Positions 57,232 through 64,000 of a stretch of 64,000 bases of DNA are shown here, piece by piece. Position numbers and translations under genes: made by a program. The stretch spans positions 620,001 to 684,000 of the forward strand of contig LJCX01000027.1 of assembly GCA_001298545.1 (NCBI GenBank), written 5' to 3'. This DNA comes from Actinobacteria bacterium OV320 (lineage in GTDB: Bacteria; Actinomycetota; Actinomycetes; Streptomycetales; Streptomycetaceae). Under the pieces are notes generated by a model. That model searched no databases, had not been told where the DNA came from, and worked only from the letters and a program-made list of their open reading frames with translations. The stretch's first letter is position 1; every line of letters starts with the position of its first letter.

Positions 57232-59481
57232 ATGTCCCAGCCATCCGCCCAGGTCACCGCCGCCGAGATCTCCCGCATCGCGGGGGTCACGCGCGCCACG
57301 GTCAGCAACTGGCGACGCCGGCACGACGACTTCCCGGCCCCGTCCGGCGGTACGGACAGCAGCCCGCTGTACGACCTGGAGTCGGTGCGTTCCTGGCTGG
57401 CCGCACGTGGCCACGTCTCGGCGGCGAGCCCGTCGGAGGAGCTGCGCACGACCCTCCGCCTGCACGCGCAGAGCGGCGGCGGCACGTCCGACCTCCTCCT
57501 CCTGGTTCTCGCGGCGGCGCGCCGCTCACCGGAGGAGCTGACGGCCGCCGCGCTGCTGCCGAACCCGGACCTGGTCAGCCGAGCCGAGCGCGAGGTGGCC
57601 ACCGTGGCCGACGCCGTGCCGGGCGCGGACGCCGTCCGCTTCGGCACGGTCGACGTGGCGGTTCTGCGCGCTCTGTACGTGTGTGTACGCGACGAGGGCG
57701 GCCAGGCCGCGCTGGGCGTGCTCGCCGAGCGGGAACTGGAGGACAGCGCCGCGTCCGGCGCGTACCGGACTCCCGAACCGCTGGCGGACCTGCTGGCCGG
57801 CCTGATCCCCGGATCGCCGGCCCGCGTCCTCGACCCGGCTTGCGGCAGCGGCACCCTGCTGGCAGCCGCCGCCCGGCGGGGCGCACGCGAGCTGTACGGC
57901 CAGGACACGCTCCCCGTGCAGGCCCGGCGCAGCGCCGTGAGCCTGATGCTGACCGCTCCGCGGGCCGAGGTCACCATGCGCGCCGCCGACAGTCTGCGCG
58001 CGGACGCCTTCCCCGGCCTCGTCGTTGACGGCGTGCTGTGCAACCCGCCGTTCGGCGTCCGCGACTGGGGTCACGACGAACTCGCATACGACCCCCGCTG
58101 GGCGTACGGCGTGCCGCCCCGCGCCGAATCGGAACTGGCGTGGGTGCAGCACGCGCTCGCCCACCTGACCCCGGGCGGCCACGCGGTCCTGCTCCTGCCG
58201 CCCGCCATGGCCGGCCGCGCGTCGGGCCGTCGCGTACGGGCGGAGCTGGTACGCGGCGGGGCCCTGCGCGCGGTGATCGCCCTGCCGGTAGGCGCGTCGG
58301 TTCCGCTTCACATCGGGCTTCAGATCTGGGTGCTGCAACGGCCCGAACCGGGCGGCCCGGAGCGCAAGTCGGTGCTGTTCATGGACGCGGCGGAAACGTC
58401 GACGCCGTCGGGCACGGGGAGCGGCGGCACGGCCGGAGCCACCCGCGCCCGGGGCGGCGGCAGCCGGTCCGCCGCCCCGGACTGGGCCGAGCTCACGGCG
58501 CGGGTCCTGGGGGCGTGGCGGGCGTTCACGCAGAACCCGGACGCGTTCGAGGGCGAACCCGGGGTCGCGTACGCGGCGGGCGTGGTGGACCTGCTGGACG
58601 ACGTGGTGGACCTGACCCCGGCGCGTCTCGTACGGGCGTCGCGCGCCGAGGTCGATCCGGCGGTGCTGTCGGCGCAGGTCGACGTCACGCGCGGGAACCT
58701 CGTCAAGGCCGCGAAGTCGCTCGCGCGGACGGCCTCTCACGAGGAGTGGGGCAGCGCGGGCGCCGCGGCACGCGACTGGCGGACGGCCACGGCGTCCGAC
58801 CTCTCGCGCGGCGGGGCGCTCACCTTCCTGCGGACGGCGCCGGAGGGTGCGCGGGGCCGTGCGGAGGAGGCGGAGCGGGCGGACCGGGCGGAAGCCGGGG
58901 ACGCGAACCCGGAGGCTCCCGCCGCGCGCGCCGTCCTCACCGGCGCGGACATCGCGCGCGGGTCGGGCCCTACGGGCGACCCGTCGGAGCTGCGCAGCGC
59001 GGTGGCGCCCCTGGTCGCCGTCGGGGACGTCCTCGTACGGGCGGTCGCGAACGGGGACGGACCGATGGCGCGGGTCGCGGGCGAGGAGGACGCCGGGGCG
59101 CTGCTCGGCCCCCACGTCCACCTCTTCCGACCCGACCCGGCACGTCTGGACGCCTGGTTCCTCGCCGGGTTCCTGGGCGCGGAGGAGAACATCGCGGGCG
59201 CGTCGACGGGCAGCACGGTCCTGACCGTCAGCCCGGGCCGACTGCGCGTGCCGCTGCTGCCGCTGGAGGAGCAGCGCCGGTACGGGGAGGCGTTCCGGCA
59301 CGTGCACGAACTCCGGGCGGAGGCACGGCGGGCGACGCGGCTGGCGGAGGAGACTGCCCGGCTGCTGGCGGGCGGCCTGACCGGGGGGCAACTGCTTCCC
59401 GGGCGGGACGCGGCGGGGCGGGAAGCAGCGGGCCGGGACGGCGAGGCAGCTCACCCGCACGGGGCCGATTCACGGCATTGA
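57232..59481 (+). CDS. N6-adenine DNA methylase with N-terminal HTH and C-terminal specificity-like region
   Basis: The 749-residue protein begins with an HTH of phage-excisionase/MerR type (TAAEISRIAGVTRATVSNWR, residues 8-27). The methylase core has motif I DPACGSGTLLA (about residue 200) and motif IV CNPPFGVRDWG (about 270). The C-terminus (PLVAVGDVLVRAV, then VPLLPLEEQRRYGEAFR) looks like an HsdS half, so recognition and methylation are in one chain. ATG 57232 follows AGGACC. No nuclease domain is seen. It may be an orphan methylase or the modification arm of the neighbouring defence genes. Confidence 0.85.
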   Translation: MSQPSAQVTAAEISRIAGVTRATVSNWRRRHDDFPAPSGGTDSSPLYDLESVRSWLAARGHVSAASPSEELRTTLRLHAQSGGGTSDLLLLVLAAARRSPEELTAAALLPNPDLVSRAEREVATVADAVPGADAVRFGTVDVAVLRALYVCVRDEGGQAALGVLAERELEDSAASGAYRTPEPLADLLAGLIPGSPARVLDPACGSGTLLAAAARRGARELYGQDTLPVQARRSAVSLMLTAPRAEVTMRAADSLRADAFPGLVVDGVLCNPPFGVRDWGHDELAYDPRWAYGVPPRAESELAWVQHALAHLTPGGHAVLLLPPAMAGRASGRRVRAELVRGGALRAVIALPVGASVPLHIGLQIWVLQRPEPGGPERKSVLFMDAAETSTPSGTGSGGTAGATRARGGGSRSAAPDWAELTARVLGAWRAFTQNPDAFEGEPGVAYAAGVVDLLDDVVDLTPARLVRASRAEVDPAVLSAQVDVTRGNLVKAAKSLARTASHEEWGSAGAAARDWRTATASDLSRGGALTFLRTAPEGARGRAEEAERADRAEAGDANPEAPAARAVLTGADIARGSGPTGDPSELRSAVAPLVAVGDVLVRAVANGDGPMARVAGEEDAGALLGPHVHLFRPDPARLDAWFLAGFLGAEENIAGASTGSTVLTVSPGRLRVPLLPLEEQRRYGEAFRHVHELRAEARRATRLAEETARLLAGGLTGGQLLPGRDAAGREAAGRDGEAAHPHGADSRH

Positions 59482-59559
59482 ACGTACGGGCCTTCATCCA
59501 CATAGACCACACTTGTCGGCACCCGCGCGGCTCATGCTGGCGCGCGGTGGGGGCGGGAC

Positions 59560-61587
59560 ATGCGGGACATCTCGGAAAGGAATTCGGGGATTCAGTTGAA
59601 CAGCAGTAAGCACACGGAGTTGGCGAACCACGCGTGGTCCGTCGCCGACCTCCTGCGGGGGGACTACAAGCAGTCCGACTACGGCAAGGTCATCCTGCCG
59701 TTCGCGGTGCTGCGACGCCTGGAGTGCGTACTGGAGCCGAAGCGCGAGAAGGTCGCGGAACTGGCGGCTCAGTACAAGGACAGCGACATCGACCCGGACG
59801 GCTTCCTGCGCCGGGCCTCGGGCCACTCGTTCTACAACAAGTCCGGCCTGACCCTGAAGAAGATCGCGGCGGACCCACAGAACGCGGCGAAGAACCTCCA
59901 CGTGTACGTGGGCGCGTTCTCCGACAACGCGCGTGGCGTCCTGGAGCGGTTCGAGTTCGCCCAGCAGATCAAGCGGCTCGACAGCGCGGGCCTGCTCTAC
60001 CAGGTCATCGGCAAGTTCACCGACCTGGACCTGCGCCCTGAGATCGTGCCCAACCACAACATGGGATACATCTTCGAGGAGCTGATCCGCCGCTTCGCCG
60101 AGCAGTCGAACGAGACGGCCGGTGAGCACTTCACCCCGCGCGAGGTCATCAAGCTGATGGTGAACCTCCTCATCGCCCCCGACGGCGACGCGCTCCACGT
60201 CCCCGGCGTCATCCGCACGGTCATGGACCCGGCCTGCGGCACGGGCGGCATGCTCTCGGCGGTCGAGGACCATATCAAGGACTACAACTCCGACGCCACG
60301 GTCGAGGTGTACGGGCAGGAGCTGAACCCCGAGTCCTGGGCGATCTGCCGGTCCGACCTCATGATCAAGGGCCAGGACCCGGAGAACATCGCCTTCGGCA
60401 ACTCCTTCTCCGACGACGGCCACGCCCGCAGGTCCTTCGACTACCTGCTGGCCAACCCGCCGTTCGGCGTGGAGTGGAAGAAGGTCAAGGAGGACGTCGA
60501 GTTCGAGCACAAGTCGCTCGGCGACTCCGGCCGGTTCGGCGCGGGGCTCCCCCGGATCAACGACGGTTCGCTGCTGTTCCTCCAGCACATGATCTCGAAG
60601 ATGAAGCCGGTCGACGTGAACGGCGGGGGCGGCTCCCGCATCGCGATCGTCTTCAACGGCTCGCCCCTGTTCTCGGGTGCGGCGGGCTCGGGCGAGTCGG
60701 AGATCCGCCGCTGGATCCTGGAGAACGACTGGCTGGAGGCCATCGTCGCGCTCCCCGACCAGCTCTTCTACAACACCGGCATCTCCACGTACTTCTGGAT
60801 CCTGACGAACCGGAAGAGCCCCGACCACAAGGGCAAGGTCGTTCTGCTGGACGCCCGCGACCAGTGGCAGAAGATGCGCAAGTCCCTCGGCGACAAGCGC
60901 AAGGAACTCGGCAAGGACCACATCGCGACGGTGACCCGGCTGTACGGCGACGCGCTCACCGCCGCCGCCGACCCGGAACACCCGCTCCACACCAAGGTGA
61001 AGGTCTTCGCCAACACCGACTTCGGGTACCAGCGGATCACCGTTGAGCGCCCGCTGAAGCTGCGGTTCGAGGTGACGGAGGAGACGCTGGCCGCACTGGC
61101 CGCGTCGAAGCCGGTGCAGAAGCTGGAGCAGTCCGAGGACTTCGTCGGCGCGGTGCGTACGCTGCTGGGCTCGTCGTGGGGGACGAAGTCCGAGGCGCAG
61201 GTTGCGTTGAAGGACGCGGTGGTCGCGGCCGGGCTCATGTGGCCGGCGGGCGCGCCGTTCGCGAAGGCGGTACGGGAATCGATCGGCGTCCGCCACCCGG
61301 AGGGCGAGGTCCAGCGCATCAAGGGCGAGGCCGAGCCGGACTCGGAACTGCGCGACTACGAGAACGTTCCGCTGGGCGAGGACGTCGAGGAATACCTCAA
61401 GCGCGAGGTCCACCCACACGTCCCGGACGCGTGGATCGACCACAGCAAGACGAAGGTGGGGTACGAGATTCCGTTCACGCGGCACTTCTACGTGTACGAG
61501 CCGCCACGGCCGTTGGCGGAGATCGACGCGGAACTGAAGGCACTGGAAGCGGAGATTCAGGGGCTCCTTAAGGAGGTCACGGAATGA
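59560..61587 (+). CDS. hsdM: Type I restriction-modification system, methyltransferase subunit HsdM
   Basis: The 675-residue protein has the family start KHTELANHAWSVADLLRGDY, motif I MDPACGTGGMLS (about residue 220), LLANPPFGVEWKK (motif IV) and IVFNGSPLFSGAAGSGESEI. It methylates adenine in the sequence read by HsdS. A TTG at 59596 after CGGGGA would remove 12 residues and give the usual HsdM start; ATG 59560 keeps the full frame. It overlaps hsdS by 4 nt (ATGA). Confidence 0.94.
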   Translation: MRDISERNSGIQLNSSKHTELANHAWSVADLLRGDYKQSDYGKVILPFAVLRRLECVLEPKREKVAELAAQYKDSDIDPDGFLRRASGHSFYNKSGLTLKKIAADPQNAAKNLHVYVGAFSDNARGVLERFEFAQQIKRLDSAGLLYQVIGKFTDLDLRPEIVPNHNMGYIFEELIRRFAEQSNETAGEHFTPREVIKLMVNLLIAPDGDALHVPGVIRTVMDPACGTGGMLSAVEDHIKDYNSDATVEVYGQELNPESWAICRSDLMIKGQDPENIAFGNSFSDDGHARRSFDYLLANPPFGVEWKKVKEDVEFEHKSLGDSGRFGAGLPRINDGSLLFLQHMISKMKPVDVNGGGGSRIAIVFNGSPLFSGAAGSGESEIRRWILENDWLEAIVALPDQLFYNTGISTYFWILTNRKSPDHKGKVVLLDARDQWQKMRKSLGDKRKELGKDHIATVTRLYGDALTAAADPEHPLHTKVKVFANTDFGYQRITVERPLKLRFEVTEETLAALAASKPVQKLEQSEDFVGAVRTLLGSSWGTKSEAQVALKDAVVAAGLMWPAGAPFAKAVRESIGVRHPEGEVQRIKGEAEPDSELRDYENVPLGEDVEEYLKREVHPHVPDAWIDHSKTKVGYEIPFTRHFYVYEPPRPLAEIDAELKALEAEIQGLLKEVTE

Positions 61588-62801
61588 CATTTCCGACTCA
61601 CTGGGCAACTCCCCGGGCACGGTTTACATTCTCACATCGCGACGTGCGAGGGGTTGACGCTCCGCTGGCTTCGGCAACGAAGGACGGCGTGACACTTCGT
61701 TCTGACCTCGGGTTTTCCGTATGGAATCCTGACTCGAACGTGAGCAACTACAAATTGGTAGAACCGAACGACTTCGTGATTGGGCTACGCTCCTTCCAGC
61801 ATGGCATTTCACACTCGACAGTTCGCGGCATTGTCAGCCCCGCATACACGATCCTAAGGCCAAGACAGGACGCCGACCCTCGTTTCTATAAACACTATTT
61901 CCGCTCGGGACTGCTGATCTCTCAGCTTGCTAACATCACACAAGGGATCAGACAGGGACAAGCGATCGATATCGAAGCGTTCAGGAACCTACGCGTTCCC
62001 CTTCCGCCGCTGGAAGATCAGCGCCGAATTGCAGACTTCCTTGACTTCGAGACCAGCCACATTGACCGGCTAGCTCAGCTTTTCAACAGGTTGTCCGACC
62101 TCGCGATCAACCGTGCGCGTGCAGTAATTGATGACGCCTTCGCGCAATACCCGAGCGAGTCCATGGTGCCCGTATCGACCACCTGCAGCGCCATCTTTGA
62201 CTGTGTCAACAAGACGGCTCCAGCCTCTGACGAGGCAACTGGCTATACAATGATTCGCACTTCGAATATTCGACACGGCGTCGTGGACCTCACGGATGCC
62301 CTTTCGGTGGAACATTCTGTCTTCGCCGAGTGGAATCGCCGGGGCGCTCCCAGAGTAGGAGATGTCCTCTTCACTCGTGAGGCGCCACTAGGTCAGGCGG
62401 GGATTCTGCGCAGCGACGCTCGAGTGTTCCTTGGGCAGCGCATTATGCTCTACCGCGCCAATGACCAAAGAATTAATAATGAGCTGCTACTTTTCAACTT
62501 CCTTGCGTCGCACATGGATAGACAGTTGCGACTGCTTGGCGCAGGCTCATTGCACGAACACATGCGAGTCGGTGACGGCCTGAAGCTTCGGGTTTACTGC
62601 CCACCGCGCGAAGACCAGGATGCTCTTGTCTCTGAGATCGAATCAGGGAGAAGTCAGAGTTTGCGACTAGCAGATGTCGCACAACGCCAAATCGACCTAC
62701 TGGCCGAACGCCGCCAAGCCCTAATCACCGCCGCCGTAACCGGCCAGTTCGACGTGTCCACCGCCAGCGGGCGCAACGTGACCGAAGGAGTCTCCGTATG
62801 A
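61584..62801 (+). CDS. hsdS: Type I restriction-modification system, specificity subunit HsdS
   Basis: The 405-residue protein has two target-recognition domains separated by conserved helices: PLPPLEDQRRIADFLDFETS (about residue 140) and REDQDALVSEIESGRSQSL near the C-terminus, with the end RRQALITAAVTGQFDV. The coding DNA is clearly less G+C-rich than its neighbours (many A/T third positions), as expected for a module that spreads by recombination. It overlaps hsdM and hsdR. Confidence 0.93.
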   Translation: MTFPTHWATPRARFTFSHRDVRGVDAPLASATKDGVTLRSDLGFSVWNPDSNVSNYKLVEPNDFVIGLRSFQHGISHSTVRGIVSPAYTILRPRQDADPRFYKHYFRSGLLISQLANITQGIRQGQAIDIEAFRNLRVPLPPLEDQRRIADFLDFETSHIDRLAQLFNRLSDLAINRARAVIDDAFAQYPSESMVPVSTTCSAIFDCVNKTAPASDEATGYTMIRTSNIRHGVVDLTDALSVEHSVFAEWNRRGAPRVGDVLFTREAPLGQAGILRSDARVFLGQRIMLYRANDQRINNELLLFNFLASHMDRQLRLLGAGSLHEHMRVGDGLKLRVYCPPREDQDALVSEIESGRSQSLRLADVAQRQIDLLAERRQALITAAVTGQFDVSTASGRNVTEGVSV

Positions 62802-64000
62802 GCCCCGTGCACGACGAGTCCGCCTTCGGGGATGCCATCGTCGCCGCTCTCTGCGAGCGGGGGTGGCGTGAGGCCGATCGTAAGGAGTACCGGGCCGATC
62901 TCGGTCTGGACACCAAAGAGCTCTTCGCGTTCATACGGGAGACGCAGCTCGACGAGTGGAACGACCTCCTCAGCATCTACGGCGGCAACAAGAGCGAGGC
63001 CGAGCGCGGCTTCGTGCAGCGTCTTGACCGGGCCATCGCCGACGACGGGCTGCTGCACGTCCTGCGGAACGGGGTCAAGGATCGCGGGATCCTCCTCCGC
63101 GTCGCCTATTTCAGGCCGAATCTGGTCGCCGCCGAGAACGTCCTGGACGACTACCGGGCCAACCGCCTGACCGTCGTCCGGGAACTCCCCTATGCCACCA
63201 AGCAGGCCGACTGGGGGCACCTGCTCGACCTGGCCCTGTTCCTGAACGGCATCCCGGTCGCCACGGCCGAGTTGAAGAACCCGCTGACCGGGCAGGGCGT
63301 CGAGCACGCCAAGGAGCAGTACCGGACGGACCGCGACCCGACCGAGCTGATCTTCACGCGCCGGGTCATCGCGAACTTCGCCGTCGACCCGGACCTGGTG
63401 TTCGTGACCACCCAGCTCCGGGGCAAGAGCACGAGGTTCCTGCCGTTCAACACCGGCTCGAACGGCCCCGGCCAGCCCGGCGGCGCAGGCAACCCCGCGC
63501 CCACCGCCTTCGGGACGTACGCGACCTCCTACCTCTGGGAGCAGGTCTGGCACCCCGAGAACTGGCTCGACCTCCTCCACCGCTTCGCGCACCAGCAGAA
63601 GCACAAGACGCCCGGCGGCGGCACCACCAAGTCCACGATCTTCCCCCGCTACCACCAGTGGGACGTCGTCCGGAAGCTCACCGCCCACGCGTCCACCCGG
63701 GGCACCGGCCACAACTACCTGGTCATGGCGTCGGCCGGCTCCGGCAAGTCGAACACCATCGGCTGGCTGGCCCACCGCCTGAGCGACCTGCACGCCCGCA
63801 CCGACCCGCACTCCCTCGAACCGGAAGCCCTCGCCAGTGGCCGCATCAAGCCCGGTGAGCCCGTCTTCGACAAGGTCATCGTCATCACGGACCGCCGCAA
63901 CCTGGACGCCCAACTCCGGGAGACGGTCGGCAGTTTCTCGCAGACCGACGGCCTGGTCGTGAAGGTCGACGAGAGGCACGGCGCGAAGAGCGAGCAGCTC
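62798..64000 (+). CDS. hsdR: Type I restriction endonuclease subunit HsdR (3' end outside window)
   Basis: The 401 codons visible (ATG 62798 after GAAGGAG) show the N-terminal nuclease domain with the PD-(D/E)xK core as VATAELKNPLTGQG (about residue 150) and the start of the helicase with Walker A ASAGSGKSNTIGWLAHR (about residue 310). It cuts DNA after translocation when the site recognised by HsdS is unmethylated. It overlaps hsdS by 4 nt. The motor and C-terminal regions lie beyond the window. Confidence 0.94.
   Translation, partial: MSPVHDESAFGDAIVAALCERGWREADRKEYRADLGLDTKELFAFIRETQLDEWNDLLSIYGGNKSEAERGFVQRLDRAIADDGLLHVLRNGVKDRGILLRVAYFRPNLVAAENVLDDYRANRLTVVRELPYATKQADWGHLLDLALFLNGIPVATAELKNPLTGQGVEHAKEQYRTDRDPTELIFTRRVIANFAVDPDLVFVTTQLRGKSTRFLPFNTGSNGPGQPGGAGNPAPTAFGTYATSYLWEQVWHPENWLDLLHRFAHQQKHKTPGGGTTKSTIFPRYHQWDVVRKLTAHASTRGTGHNYLVMASAGSGKSNTIGWLAHRLSDLHARTDPHSLEPEALASGRIKPGEPVFDKVIVITDRRNLDAQLRETVGSFSQTDGLVVKVDERHGAKSEQL

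Noticed and set aside
48104..64000. Known multi-gene defence systems such as BREX, DISARM or Pgl
   Set aside because: No PglZ alkaline-phosphatase-like protein, BrxC/PglY ATPase, PLD nuclease or PglX-length methylase is present; only type I R-M can be assigned.

Overview
The window is chromosomal DNA of a Streptomyces-like actinomycete. The coding DNA is very G+C-rich with G/C at most third codon positions, many genes overlap by ATGA/GTGA, and the families (OpcA, PPOX F420-type oxidoreductase, HelD-like ATPase, fused QuiC, many TetR/MarR/IclR regulators) are typical of that group. The pentose-phosphate and GTP-cyclohydrolase blocks match the order I remember around SCO6650-SCO6663 of S. coelicolor; that comparison is from memory, not a search. 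No rRNA, tRNA, CRISPR array or complete insertion sequence was seen.

Region by region. (1) 1-2470: end of an SDR oxidoreductase, then MarR, IclR and GNAT genes, with a strong dyad between the SDR and MarR genes. (2) 2926-6932: a Tat/lipoprotein L,D-transpeptidase, a secreted GH16-CBM6 beta-glucanase under a LacI-type operator, a short pseudogene scrap and an AraC regulator. (3) 7101-15967: a complete carbon-metabolism operon tkt-tal-zwf-opcA-pgi-gnd plus a phosphatase. (4) 17454-22894: a shikimate/quinate-type catabolic set (fused 3-dehydroshikimate dehydratase, shikimate dehydrogenase, TetR regulator, MHS transporter) tied together by two matching operator sites. (5) 23094-28690: two TetR-controlled units and a serine hydrolase. 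(6) 28699-31042: a flavin oxidase coupled to a broken, chimeric pair of saccharopine-dehydrogenase-like genes.

(7) 31152-38567: an unusual cluster. It has a GTP cyclohydrolase II homologue with Met at the Tyr switch position (predicted to stop at the formamidopyrimidine FAPy), a creatininase-family protein (the family of archaeal FAPy deformylase), a 6-pyruvoyltetrahydropterin-synthase-like protein without the catalytic residues, a BchC-like dehydrogenase, a GT4 glycosyltransferase, a methyltransferase, a flippase-like membrane protein and a CDP-alcohol phosphatidyltransferase. Together these suggest an undescribed GTP-derived, possibly membrane-linked product. (8) 38642-46997: copper-type proteins (YcnI and a His/Met-rich membrane protein), and a SBP/fused-permease/MFS/GNAT operon divergent from a CooC-like P-loop gene with a weak Zur-like box.

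(9) 48104-64000: a defence-island-like end. A helicase-like HelD homologue, a degenerate J-domain protein, a GrpE-like protein and an Hsp70 fused to a C-terminal NYN/Zc3h12a-type RNase domain form one co-directional run; the last three are joined by 4-nt start/stop overlaps. Next to it stand an HTH-bearing N6-adenine methylase and a type I restriction-modification operon hsdM-hsdS-hsdR (hsdR runs off the window). The Hsp70-NYN chaperone/RNase set is the strongest candidate for an undescribed system.
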